The notes: generated from the letters alone by a model not told the origin. Positions 44,701-51,547 are shown, numbered from the stretch's first letter. The stretch: 64,000 bases of DNA from Plantactinospora soyae (GCF_014874095.1 NZ_JADBEB010000001.1:7812001-7876000), one strand, 5' to 3'. Made by a program: numbers and translations.

Positions 44701-45182
44701 GCCTCCAGCACGACCGAGGCGCCGGGCGCGAGGTCCGCCGGCAGCGCGGTCTCCAGCCGGTTGGTACCGGTGGTCCGGTCGCGCCCGTCCGCCGAGAACC
44801 AGCGGTACGACAGCACGTACGTGCTCGCCGGCAGGGTGGCCCCGGTGGTGTTCCGGACGGTCACCTGGACCGGGTACTCGTCGGAGGGGATCATCCGGCG
44901 CGGCGCGTCGGGTGCCGAGTAGGCGCCCTCGACCTGGAGCGCGGCCGTGCGCAGCGGCCGGGGAGCGGGCGCCTGCCGGCTTGCGGTGGTCGCCGGGGAG
45001 CGGGTCGGCGTCGGACACGACGCGACCGCTGGCCGGGGACCGTCGGAGCGGGGTTGCCCGTCCGGCCGGACCCTGGCGGCGGCGGGCGCCGCCGTGGCAG
45101 CCGGTGTCGGTGTGACAGCCGCCAGGGTCAGCACCAAGGTGGGCAACAATCCGAAGCTGATGAATCGTCTGAAACGTGCCAC
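38697..45182 (-). CDS. Secreted RHS polymorphic toxin with Hint domain and HNH-type nuclease tip
   Basis: 2161 residues, GTG start. The order is: signal peptide (1-33); NEW3/Ig-like region (about 90-190); RHS shell entry 'GSGIAVNAFSGNAVFDYAPVA' (about 230); YD repeats (about 380-1110 and 1260-1700); a golvesin-like inserted module (about 1130-1260); the RHS core end 'GLRDYSPGENRFLSLDLYNG' (about 1700); a pre-toxin hydrophobic region (1730-1810); an Ala/Pro/Gly linker; a Hint autoprotease from 'CPNSFVPGTAVVMADG' to 'AVLVHN' (about 1895-2045). The toxin tip has two CxxC pairs and 'FVPDHQPIS', an HNH/Endonuclease VII-like pattern. Likely an antibacterial nuclease released by Hint cleavage. Base composition drops over the tip. 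Confidence 0.94.
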   Translation of the reverse strand: MARFRRFISFGLLPTLVLTLAAVTPTPAATAAPAAARVRPDGQPRSDGPRPAVASCPTPTRSPATTASRQAPAPRPLRTAALQVEGAYSAPDAPRRMIPSDEYPVQVTVRNTTGATLPASTYVLSYRWFSADGRDRTTGTNRLETALPADLAPGASVVLEARAKAPEDGLLERSRERYVLAWDLRDRQRRTWLSETAGVPALRQDVTVEHPTSDQLGMESFYQYAGTGTGVGSGIAVNAFSGNAVFDYAPVANPSRGPVTFVRLAYNSQDGSSSSLGPGWSLATSTLTRLGSPLEFQGGSDHPQRVTLVDGDGTGHRFELNRNDSNDRSKWTYDSPAGVHLLLQRTGLDDDGRRWSMTGPDRTRMYFDERGYQTATVDRNGNELTFGYAQGQVGNRHTGTLTHLTDATGRRTLTLDYYQPGDDYSYFVGTTRRSAKNLSDADIAYQLRSITDVSGRTLTFTYTESGLLQEIVDGTGTPQARALGFHYDDGRLVRVVDPNGNNADIGYHDSGAGSLLRGRVAELTDRRGHGTDFGYADADGSDGSKLTATVTDANGNPTQLLLDGYGRTERLTNAKGEVTQLVWDEDNNVVRLREHNGALSTWVYDPKTGYPLEIRDAEANAHDHPPTRLGYRFDLDGHVADLTEKTSPEGRRWKFVYDDRGNLVAVTDPLGTASAADGDYTSRYVYDEFGHLTTTTDANGNPTTYADYDANGYPRRITDALDCSSFFSYDATGNVVSTVDARQKTRTFTYDILNRPLTTRIPKDAAAGEYIVTPGPKYDANDNMITLTAANRAVTTATYDENDQMVALTAPRESAGEPAKTSTLRYDPVGNLLAETRPKGTLTRDDSDDFVTRYTYDELNRRLTVTDALGQRSTAAYDEVGNLVTEVDPKKNQTPDPNDYTTKTEYDLNHRVTAVVDAAGHRASVRYDRDGNVVESTDQEGNATLVSLDARGMVRETRSPHSGDGDDIRYFTTRYEYDQVGNPTRTTTPRGVETDDANDFVQTVVYDELNRIREKHLPFDPGDETVNAPDKIFYGYDQVGQLTEVSAPPSDGQSVRNVTRQTYYDNGWLRSSVDPFGIRTNYDYNTVGAQTSRTFLSAGGGSSRTMSWEYQLNGKLKSRSDDGVPVGQHVVLVDNSDAEHTELTGGWRAVEGGAENEGYDYRVATATEGSFTWKADIPASGDYEVAVRFPRGAATNARYTVEHNGGSTTRTVDQTQDAGEWVSLGRFAFTEDNLRNITLVGDADNPVVADALRLVRDNSADVDTERKTFNHRYDVNDNLVSVTDASAGARIDEYTVGYDVLDRATSIEERKDGTLRNTTGYEYDPNGNLSAWRHDDQTATFGYDARDLVERITNRATGSGAEDKVTTFSYTARSHVRQQVKPNGNTVDFEYFRDGLLRHQVEKKSGGTVVNEHTLEYNANSHRIKDTARLQNADDHDDYLDNVVSYAYDPRDRVRTVTKAGTDGDEKSTETYRHDANNNIIEQKIKDDTTTFRYDRNRLASSTVSGTTFVYGYDPFGRLNRISTGGEQTERYIYDGFDRTAEYRQGTGAATNTTRYAYDPLDRTVSRTAKAGGGDAKTTTLDYLGLTQQVLTERVDGELRKSYQYSPFGELLGQLSVPEDGEREQSYHGYNAHADVESLTDEDGNNRATYGYTAYGGDDTASFTGVDKPDAGNPDAEPEGVYRFNTARWDSASGNYDMGLRDYSPGENRFLSLDLYNGALSDLSLSMNPFTMNRYSFGGGNPISMVDLTGHWPSWSDIGHAALDVVGLVPVVGEVADVANGIWYAAEGNYVDAALSFTSAIPLAGYGASAVKAGKYGKAGIDAMQTGAKGADEVAAGAKGAPPAKTGGEAPPAPPAKGGDAPPAQPAGNTPAAPAGPAKPAPPPQAPPAAPKRPGCPNSFVPGTAVVMADGTSKPIEDVQVGDQVLATDPVNGLTKSRPVVALIVGEGAKDLVEVTVDTDGARGDATGTVIATAGHPFWLDTDGRWADADDLAAGDWLRTEDRELVRVVSVRAWSQQQRVHNLTVADIHTYYVLAAESAVLVHNSNGRSDPEQVCPIGRYANESIPARSKDRDFTSEERQKIDALGRSFGCHTCGTTDPFSKGERFVPDHQPISSWIPDGMPQRLYPQCLPCSRNQAGWARQLAPIMRPLYSQAWALRLGR

Positions 45183-45705
45183 GCCACCCGTACCCTTCGT
45201 CTGAATGTCCTGGCCCTATCGACCGGCCACATCGGTCGCCGGGAACCGATCAGGGCATGACGAGTTCAGTGCACGAAGAACTCGGCGCACTACGAATGCA
45301 GGGCATGCCAAATCGGCGCATGGCGAAGAATGCGCAGGTGAATAGCAGTGATTGCGGCCGAACGCTGTGGCCGCGAGACCGGAATGATCGTGCTATCAGG
45401 ACTGAACCGCCCGATCCACAATGGTCGGAGTGGAACTCTCAACCATCGGCCCTCAGGTCGACCGGGCCCCCCGTGTGCCCCCTTCCATCGCTATCCCTGA
45501 CAGCTGCGAGAAAGACTATCGATGGAAGCGACGCTTTTCGACCCTGTTTACTGTCGGGTATTCGCACCTTCTGACGCGCCACCGGGAGGGCGGGGCCAGT
45601 TCACGGTCGGCCTCGGGACAGTGCTGTCGACGCTCGCGGTCGTCAGGGAAGGACCATCGGGTATCGACGGGAGATGCGCTGCTGTCGGACCGAACGAGAA
45701 CGCGG
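45183..45705. other. Gap between RHS toxin gene and nrdB, no gene recognised
   Basis: About 520 bases with stop codons in all convincing frames. Composition is mixed and locally AT-richer than its neighbours. It must contain the RHS promoter, but I could not pick a clear -35/-10 pair. Confidence 0.4.
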
Positions 45706-45749
45706 CGCGGCCCGGCGGGCGACCGGGGAGGTCAACCCGCCGGGCCGCG
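45706..45749 (-). terminator. Terminator of the nrdAB operon
   Basis: CGCGGCCCGGCGGG (45706-45719) and CCCGCCGGGCCGCG (45736-45749) form a perfect 14-bp stem with a 16-base loop. It sits 41 bases past the nrdB stop codon on the minus strand. No T-run, as common in high-GC hosts. Confidence 0.75.
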
Positions 45750-45789
45750 GTGGCATGCCGTGCTCCACCCCGAACCGCCGTCGCCGGGA

Positions 45790-46842
45790 TCAGAAGTCGT
45801 CGTCGAACCGGACCGTGCCACCAACCCCGACCTGGTACGCCGACACCCGCCGCTCGAAGAAGTTCGACAGCTCCTGTACGTCCTGCAACTCCATGAAGGC
45901 GAACGGGTTGCTCGACCCGTACAGCGGGGCGATGTCGAGCTGGGCCAGCCGGCGGTCCGCCACGTACTGGAGGTACTCCCGCATGTCCGGCAGGGACAAC
46001 CCGGAGACCCCCTGTTCGAGCAGGTCCTCGGCGAACTGCACCTCGCACTCGACCGCCTCGGCCAGCATCTCCCGGACCTGCTGCCGCAACTCGTCGTCGA
46101 ACAGCTCGGGCTCCTCCTGACGTACCGTGTCGACCACGTCGAAGGCGAACGCCATGTGCATCGACTCGTCCCGGAACACCCAGTTGGTGCCGGAGGCTAG
46201 CCCGTGCAGCAATCCCCGTGAGCGGAGGAAGTAGACGTACGCGAAGGCGCCGTAGAAGAACAGCCCCTCGATGCAGGCGGCGAAGCAGATCACGTTGAGC
46301 AGGAACGCCCGCCGGTCGTCCCGGGTCTTCAGCTCACGCAGCTCGAAGACCGAGTCGATCCAGCGGAAGCAGAACTCGGCCTTCCGACGGATCGACGGGA
46401 TGGTCTCGATCGCGGCGAACGCGGCGAACCGCTCCTCCTCGTCCGGCACGTACGTGTCGAGGAGGTTCAGGTAGAACTGGACGTGCACCGCCTCCTCGAA
46501 GAGCTGGCGGGACAGGTACAGCCGCCCCTCCGGCGAGTTGACGTGCTGGTAGAGGTTGAGCACCAGGTTGTTGGCGACGATCGTGTCGCCGGTGGCGAAG
46601 AACGCCACCAGCCGGCCGACCAGATGCCGCTCCGCCGCCGAGAGCCGGTCCAGGTCGGCCAGGTCGGAGTGCAGGTCGACCTCCTCGACCGTCCAGGTGT
46701 TCTTGATCGCGTCCCGGAACCGGTCGAAGAAGTGCGGGTACCGCATCGGGCGCAGCGTCAGATCCATCCCGGGGTCGAGCAGCATCGGCGTCGCACGCCC
46801 GGCGGTGCTGCTGACAGTCGTACTCTCGTCGACCGCGCTCAC
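45790..46842 (-). CDS. nrdB: Ribonucleoside-diphosphate reductase, beta subunit (class Ia)
   Basis: R2 radical-generating subunit of 350 residues. The di-iron ligands are in place: D in 'FFATGDTIVANN', E and H in 'EEAVHVQFY', E in 'CIEGLFFYGAF', E and H in 'RDESMHMAF'. The radical tyrosine is retained four residues after the histidine ('HVQFY'), as in E. coli NrdB and unlike the Chlamydia class Ic enzyme. The C-terminal acidic 'VRFDDDF' is the docking tail for NrdA. The GTG at 46842 overlaps the nrdA stop by four bases (GTGA), so the subunits are translationally coupled. A further upstream ATG at 46857 is less likely. Confidence 0.97.
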   Translation of the reverse strand: MSAVDESTTVSSTAGRATPMLLDPGMDLTLRPMRYPHFFDRFRDAIKNTWTVEEVDLHSDLADLDRLSAAERHLVGRLVAFFATGDTIVANNLVLNLYQHVNSPEGRLYLSRQLFEEAVHVQFYLNLLDTYVPDEEERFAAFAAIETIPSIRRKAEFCFRWIDSVFELRELKTRDDRRAFLLNVICFAACIEGLFFYGAFAYVYFLRSRGLLHGLASGTNWVFRDESMHMAFAFDVVDTVRQEEPELFDDELRQQVREMLAEAVECEVQFAEDLLEQGVSGLSLPDMREYLQYVADRRLAQLDIAPLYGSSNPFAFMELQDVQELSNFFERRVSAYQVGVGGTVRFDDDF

Positions 46843-49301
46843 TGGCAGGCCTCGCATGCCTCGGGGTTCTCCAACGAACAGGCCAGCGCCTCGTCGTCCG
46901 AGGTGTTAGGAAGGGGCCCTTCTACAACGGAAAGCGATAACAAGGGGCCCTTCCTTACACCTACCGTGGCTTGTTGGATTCGGGTGGCGGGGCGGGAGCG
47001 GAGGTAGTACGTGGTCTTCAGGCCGGACTTCCAGGCGTGCAGGTACATCGAGCTGAGCCGGCCGATGTCGGGCGCCGCCATGAAGAGGTTGAGCGACTGG
47101 GACTGGTCGACGTAGGGGCCGCGCGCGGCGGCCAGGTCGATCAGCGCCCGCTGCGGCAGTTCCCACGCGGTACGGAACAGCTCACGCAGCTCCGCCGGAA
47201 GCTCCTCGATGCCCTGTACCGAGCCTTCGGCCCGCTTGATCGCGGTACGGATCTGCTCGGTCCAGAGCCCACGTGCCTTCAATTCCGCCACCAGGGCGGC
47301 GTTGATCTGGAGGAACTCGCCGCTGAGCGTCTCCCGCTTGAACAGGTTGGACACCTGCGGCTCGATGCACTCGTAGCAGCCGGCGATCGAGGCGATGGTG
47401 GCCGTCGGTGCGATCGCCACCAGCAGGGAGTTGCGCAGCCCGTGCGCCGCGATCCGCGTCCGCAGTGCGGCCCAGCGCTCCGGCTGGTTGCCGGAGACAC
47501 CCCACAGGTCCGGTTGGAGCTGACCGGCCGCCGCCCGGGTCGACGGGTACGCCGGATGCGCACCGAACCGCTCGGCCAGCTCGGCCGAGGTCTCCAACGC
47601 GGTCAGGTAGATCTCCTCGGCGATCCTGGTGGAGAGTTCCACCGCCGGTGCCGAGTCGAAGGGCAGCCGGAGCGCGAAGAAGACGTCCTGGAGCCCCATC
47701 ACACCGAGCCCGACGGGGCGCCAGCGCGGGTTGCTCGCCGCTGCCTCCGTACTCGGGTAGTAGTTGATGTCGATCACCCGGTCGAGGAAGGTCACGGCGG
47801 TCCGGACCGTGCCGCGCAGCCGTTCCCAGTCGATCCCCTCGCCTGTCCTGATGCCCTCGCCGTTCGGGTCGGTGGCGAGGTGGGCGGCCAGGTTGATCGA
47901 GCCCAGGTTGCAGACGGCGGTCTCGGTGTCGCTGGACACCTCGAGGATCTCCGTGCAGAGGTTGGACAGGTGCACGACGTTGCCCGGCTCGGCGCTCTGG
48001 TTGCACAGCCGGTTGGCGGTGTCCTTGAAGGTCATCCAGCCGTTGCCGGTCTGGGCGAGCGTGCGCATCATCCGGCCGTACAGGTCCCGGGCCTTCACCT
48101 GGCGCACGAACCGGCCCTGCTCCTCGGCCGCCCGGTACGCCGCGTCGAACGCCTCGCCCCACAGGTCGGGCAGCTCCGGCACCTCGTCCGGATCGAACAG
48201 CGACCACATCCCGTCCGCCTCGACCCGCCGCATGAACTCGTCCGGGATCCAGTTGGCCAGGTTGAGGTTGTGGGTACGCCGGGCGTCCTCGCCCGTGTTG
48301 TCCCGCAGTTGCAGGAACTCCTCGACGTCCGGGTGCCACGGCTCCAGGTAGACGCAGGCCGCGCCCTTACGCCGGCCGCCCTGGTTGACCGCCGCCACCG
48401 ACGCGTCCAGGGTGCGCAGGAACGGCACGATCCCGTTGGACTGGCCGTTGGTGCCCCGGATCAGCGCGCCGCGCGAACGCACCCGGGACCAGGCGATGCC
48501 GATCCCGCCGGCGAACTTCGACAGGTGCGCCACCTGGGCGTAGCGCTCGTAGATCGAGCCGAGTTCGTCGCGCGGCGAGTCGACCAGATAGCAGGACGAC
48601 ATCTGGGTGTGCCGGGTGCCGGAGTTGAACAGCGTCGGCGAACTGGGCAGGTAGGCGAGCGACGCCATCAGCCGGTAGAGGCCGATCGCCTCGCCCGCCT
48701 TACGGGACAGGCCGCAGGCCACCCGCAGCAGCCAGTACTGCGGGGTCTCCACCACGAGCCGTTCGGTCGGATGCCGCAACAGGTACCGGTCATAGACCGT
48801 ACGGAGTCCGAAGTACTCGAACCGCCGGTCGGCGCCTGGATCGACGGCGTCGTCGAGCTTGCGCGCGTTGACCCGGACGAACTCGGCCGTCTCGTCGCCG
48901 ATCAGCCCGTGCCGGTGCCCGAGCCCGATCGCCTGACTGAACGAGGCGATGCCCTGGCCCCGGACCTCCTTGTCGATGTACCCGGTCAGCAGCCGAGCGG
49001 CCAGCCGGGAGTACTGCGGCTCTTCACCGATCATCTCGGCGGCGGTCTGGATCGAGAGCCGATCGAGTTCGGCGGTGCTGGCGCCGTCGTACAGGCCGCT
49101 GATCGTCCGGGTCGCCACCCGGAGCGGCTCGACGTCGGTCAGGTCGTCCGCCCAGCGTTCCACCGCTCGGACGATCTTGTTGACGTCGACCGGCTCGGTG
49201 TCGCCGTTACGTTTACGCACCCGCATCTGGGGACGCCGGGGCGCGATGCTGGCGCCGTCCGCCACGCCGGAATCGGCCGGCAGGACCTCGGTGACCGTCA
49301 C
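46839..49301 (-). CDS. nrdA: Ribonucleoside-diphosphate reductase, alpha subunit (class Ia)
   Basis: Catalytic R1 subunit of 820 residues, making dNDPs from NDPs. An N-terminal ATP-cone allosteric domain (about 28-118, 'VRKRNGDTEPVDVNKIVRAVE') is complete. Active-site residues are visible: the first redox cysteine in 'MSSCYLVDS' (about 237), the Asn-Cys-Glu triad in 'NLCTEIL' (about 445) and the C-terminal shuttle pair C816/C819. Between 'RIQQATV' and 'SDDEALAC' about 20 extra residues are encoded by an inserted palindromic element. GTG start with AGGAG eight bases upstream. The cobalamin riboswitch upstream matches the known B12-dependent repression of class Ia genes in Streptomyces. Confidence 0.97.
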   Translation of the reverse strand: MTVTEVLPADSGVADGASIAPRRPQMRVRKRNGDTEPVDVNKIVRAVERWADDLTDVEPLRVATRTISGLYDGASTAELDRLSIQTAAEMIGEEPQYSRLAARLLTGYIDKEVRGQGIASFSQAIGLGHRHGLIGDETAEFVRVNARKLDDAVDPGADRRFEYFGLRTVYDRYLLRHPTERLVVETPQYWLLRVACGLSRKAGEAIGLYRLMASLAYLPSSPTLFNSGTRHTQMSSCYLVDSPRDELGSIYERYAQVAHLSKFAGGIGIAWSRVRSRGALIRGTNGQSNGIVPFLRTLDASVAAVNQGGRRKGAACVYLEPWHPDVEEFLQLRDNTGEDARRTHNLNLANWIPDEFMRRVEADGMWSLFDPDEVPELPDLWGEAFDAAYRAAEEQGRFVRQVKARDLYGRMMRTLAQTGNGWMTFKDTANRLCNQSAEPGNVVHLSNLCTEILEVSSDTETAVCNLGSINLAAHLATDPNGEGIRTGEGIDWERLRGTVRTAVTFLDRVIDINYYPSTEAAASNPRWRPVGLGVMGLQDVFFALRLPFDSAPAVELSTRIAEEIYLTALETSAELAERFGAHPAYPSTRAAAGQLQPDLWGVSGNQPERWAALRTRIAAHGLRNSLLVAIAPTATIASIAGCYECIEPQVSNLFKRETLSGEFLQINAALVAELKARGLWTEQIRTAIKRAEGSVQGIEELPAELRELFRTAWELPQRALIDLAAARGPYVDQSQSLNLFMAAPDIGRLSSMYLHAWKSGLKTTYYLRSRPATRIQQATVGVRKGPLLSLSVVEGPLPNTSDDEALACSLENPEACEACQ
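46901..46962. repeat. Palindromic mobile-type element inserted in frame in nrdA
   Basis: The 21-base left arm (46901-46921, starting AGGTGTTAGGAAGGGG) and the right arm (46942-46962, ending CCCTTCCTTACACCT) are complementary at 19 of 21 positions, around a 20-base loop. The outline (GGAAGGGGCCC arms plus a short AT-containing loop) resembles a REP/MITE-like element I recall as dispersed in Micromonospora and Salinispora genomes. It adds whole codons to the flexible tail of NrdA without a stop. Other copies were not found in this window. Confidence 0.8.
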
Positions 49302-49412
49302 AACTCTCTCCTCGCGAGCTCGGTCCGGTTCGGTCCGGAGGCACGCGGAAGACGCCGACGGGCACGCAGCCGCGTACGTCGGTGGCGTCGGCCGTCCCGC
49401 GCGGCCTCGAAC

Positions 49413-49438
49413 CGCCGCGTACGGGTTCGTACGCGGCG
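49413..49438 (-). promoter_or_regulatory. Hairpin of the riboswitch expression platform
   Basis: CGCCGCGTACG and CGTACGCGGCG make a perfect 11-bp stem with a four-base loop, five bases downstream of the cobalamin riboswitch on the nrdA-coding strand. It is the likely expression platform. With no T-run and 110 bases left to the nrdA start it could act as a GC-type terminator or alter access to later mRNA. Confidence 0.65.
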
Positions 49439-49442
49439 CGCT

Positions 49443-49612
49443 GGCAGGTCTTCGGACTCGTGGGCAGGCACGGGCGTACCCGTGTTCTCCTACTGGCCGT
49501 CGCTTCCCGGGCGGCCCGGCTTCCGGCCGGACGAACCCAGTGCGTGATGACGGCGGTCGTTCCCACTTACCGCTGCGGGGCAGTCCCGGACTCCCACCGG
49601 ATTCCCTCTTGC
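49443..49612 (-). promoter_or_regulatory. Adenosylcobalamin riboswitch upstream of nrdAB
   Basis: Reading the minus strand, the 49612-49567 segment gives the conserved core GGGAA..CCGGTG..A.TCCGGGACTGCCCCGC. The B12 box GAGTCCGAAGACCTGCC (49459-49443) matches the consensus at 16 of 17 positions. The whole aptamer, about 170 nt, precedes nrdA. In Streptomyces a cobalamin riboswitch represses class Ia nrdABS when B12 allows the class II NrdJ enzyme to work; the same logic is expected here. Confidence 0.95.
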
Positions 49613-49655
49613 CTCGACCACCATCGGATGACGGCGACCGAACCAGCTGCGGTCA

Positions 49656-49702
49656 ACACCATATATAGGGACGCTCGGAAAGTCACACCCAAGATGTCGT
49701 GT
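49656..49702 (-). promoter_or_regulatory. nrdAB promoter with tandem NrdR boxes
   Basis: Two 16-base sites match the NrdR consensus acaCwAtATaTwGtgt. ACACCATATATAGGGA (49656-49671) matches at 13 positions, and ACCCAAGATGTCGTGT (49687-49702) at 12. Their starts are exactly 31 bp apart, about three helical turns, the spacing known for tandem NrdR boxes. The TATATA within the first box is a plausible -10 and a TTGGGT in the second a plausible -35, so NrdR-nucleotide binding would block RNA polymerase just before the riboswitch. Confidence 0.8.
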
Positions 49703-49950
49703 CGGCGTGTCGACGACGCGTCGGTCCGGACGATCGGATGGACCCGGGTGCCGACCGCTCGCGCCGAGCGAAACCGGAGCCCGAGCCGGGACGCCGGGAC
49801 GCCATCGGTCACCCTGCGTACTCGTTGCCGCCGGTCACATTCCGCGGACCTGTCCCGTCTGCCCTCCGTGGAACCACGGACCGTCGCCGCCGTCGCCGGT
49901 CGGACCAGCAGACCGGGTCGGGTCGACCCGGCGGAAGGAAACAGGGACCG

Positions 49951-50805
49951 ATGAACATCCTGATCACGGGGGCGACCGGACGCCTCGGCCGGGTACTGAC
50001 CCCCGAACTGGCCCGCGCCGGGCATGCGGTCCGGGCGACGAGTCGCGCCCCGGCGGGCGGCCCCGGCACCGCCCCGGCCGGGGTCGAGCCGGCCGGGAGC
50101 AACCCGGCGCGGGTCGACTCGGCGCGGACCGATCCGGCGCGGATCGACTGGGTGCGGGTCGACCTGGCGACGGGCGAGGGTCTCGACGCGGCGGTCGGCG
50201 ACATCGACACCGTCGTCCACCTGGCGTCGGCGCCGTACCAGCGCGGCTACACCCGACAGGTGGACGTGGACGGCACCCGCCGGCTGGTCGAGGCCGCCGG
50301 CCGGGCCGGGGTACGACACCTCGTGTACCTGTCGATCGTCGGCGCCGACCGCGTGCCGTGGCCGTACTTCAAGGCCAAGGTCGAGGCCGAGGCGATCGTG
50401 GCGGCCGGGCCGGTGCCCTGGACGGTGCTCCGGGTCACCCAGTTCCACGACCTGCTGGACGAGGCGATGACCAAACTGGCCCGGCTCCCCGTCCTGCCGG
50501 TCGACCCGCAGATCGTCGGACAACCCGTGGACGTACGCGACGTGGCCGCGCACCTGGGATGGCGGGTGACCGCCCCGCCCGGCCGGGCGACCGAGGAGTT
50601 CGCCGGCCCGACCGTGATCGGCTTCGCCGAGGGCCTCCGCGACTGGCTGACCGTCCGGCAGGTCCGCCGGCCGATGCTCCGGCTACCCGTGCCAGGCCGG
50701 CTGGGCCGAGCCTTCCGCACCGGAGCGCTCACCAGCGCGACCGGCAACCGGGGACAGATCAGCTGGCACGACTACCTCGCCGACGGGGTCGGACGGGTCG
50801 TCTAG
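49951..50805 (+). CDS. NAD(P)-binding atypical SDR / NmrA-like protein
   Basis: 284-residue Rossmann protein. The N-terminal 'ILITGATGRLGRVLTPELARAGH' is the glycine-rich NAD(P)-binding motif, followed by 'VVHLASAPY', 'VYLSIVGADRVPWPYFKAKVEAEAIV' and 'VPWTVLRVTQFHDLLD', as in NmrA/atypical SDR proteins that lack a full catalytic triad and often act as quinone reductases or redox sensors. ATG at 49951, GGAAGG upstream. Between strands 2 and 3 a degenerate 15-bp repeat expands the loop. Its 3' end overlaps the convergent membrane-protein gene by about 120 bases. Confidence 0.9.
   Translation: MNILITGATGRLGRVLTPELARAGHAVRATSRAPAGGPGTAPAGVEPAGSNPARVDSARTDPARIDWVRVDLATGEGLDAAVGDIDTVVHLASAPYQRGYTRQVDVDGTRRLVEAAGRAGVRHLVYLSIVGADRVPWPYFKAKVEAEAIVAAGPVPWTVLRVTQFHDLLDEAMTKLARLPVLPVDPQIVGQPVDVRDVAAHLGWRVTAPPGRATEEFAGPTVIGFAEGLRDWLTVRQVRRPMLRLPVPGRLGRAFRTGALTSATGNRGQISWHDYLADGVGRVV
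50104..50163 (+). repeat. In-frame 15-bp tandem repeat in the SDR gene
   Basis: Four units (CCGGCGCGGGTCGAC, TCGGCGCGGACCGAT, CCGGCGCGGATCGAC, TGGGTGCGGGTCGAC) encode P-A-R-V-D-like five-residue repeats. Being a multiple of three they lengthen the loop before the NAD(P)-specificity strand without frameshift. Confidence 0.75.
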
Positions 50806-51180
50806 GGCGGATCTGCGGATCCGGCGGTATCCGATACCGAGCACGGCGGCGAAGCCGATCGTCAACGCGTACCACCAGAGGTCGCCGTGCCGGGTCGTCA
50901 GTTCGCCATATTGGTTGGCGAGGAACCCGGTGAACACCAGGACAGATAGCAGATAAACGGACAGTACGGCCCGCAGATCCGGAACGAACGTCGCGTACCC
51001 GCCCACGACGACGGCCATCACGACCAGCCGGCCCGCGACCTCGCCCCGTGGGAACAGCGCCGCCGCCACGACCGCGGCGACCACGACCAGCACGCTGCCG
51101 ATCGCGACGCTGATCCCGGTGGGCGTACGGTCGGCTGCCCGCTCGGAAAGATCATCGGAAACGACGGCCATCATCCACAC
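50683..51180 (-). CDS. Small integral membrane protein
   Basis: 165-residue protein with four predicted helices ('VAIGSVLVVVAAVVAAALF', 'LVVMAVVVGGYATFV', 'LSVYLLSVLVFTGFLA', 'WYALTIGFAAVLGIGYRR'). No recognised family. The last ~35 residues are polar and are encoded antisense to the SDR gene's 3' end, so the original stop was probably nearer 50800. A start later than 51180, for example the third ATG codon, is possible. Confidence 0.65.
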   Translation of the reverse strand: MWMMAVVSDDLSERAADRTPTGISVAIGSVLVVVAAVVAAALFPRGEVAGRLVVMAVVVGGYATFVPDLRAVLSVYLLSVLVFTGFLANQYGELTTRHGDLWWYALTIGFAAVLGIGYRRIRRSALDDPSDPVGEVVVPADLSPVAGRAGERSGAEGSAQPAWHG

Positions 51181-51328
51181 CCCTCACCTCGCAGAACGAA
51201 CATGTCCGCTCGATGACAACCGAGGCGACGCAGCCGGCCCACCCGGGTTGACGCGTTCACTACGGCGACGGCCGGTTTCTTCACACCTCGCTGGCGCCGC
51301 ACGGAGCCGGGGTCGCGGCGGTGTCGGC

Positions 51329-51376
51329 GAGCCACGAAAATGTCCGAGAGCCACGGGGATGTCGGAGAGCCACGGC
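51329..51376. repeat. 19-bp direct repeats in the gap before the Lrp-like gene
   Basis: Two 19-base units (GAGCCACGAAAATGTCCGA and GAGCCACGGGGATGTCGGA) and a ten-base partial third copy lie in the 367-base gene-free stretch 51181-51547. No coding or palindromic structure; possibly a binding array or slippage product. Nothing else was recognised in that gap. Confidence 0.7.
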
Positions 51377-51547
51377 GGGGCCGGGGGGTGCCGGGGCCGA
51401 GACGTGCCGCTGCGGGGTTGGCGTTCCGAGCACGCGGAGCCTGGACGAGCGGGCCCGGTATGGGCCGCGTACGGGAAATCGGTGTGGCCGTAGCGGGCGC
51501 GTCAAGGGCGCTGGCGGATGGGCGTCCGGCGCGTCACCGTCGGTCTC

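Noticed and set aside
39255-45260. 2001-residue plus-strand open frame
   Set aside because: It lies fully antisense to the RHS toxin gene. Its protein is low-complexity Val/Gly/Arg-rich sequence typical of GC-driven shadow frames.
45421-45705. Plus-strand frames upstream of the nrdB terminator
   Set aside because: They continue antisense through nrdB and show no protein-like features.
51181-51547. Possible small gene in the repeat-containing gap
   Set aside because: Frames covering the 19-bp repeats are low-complexity and have no ribosome binding site.
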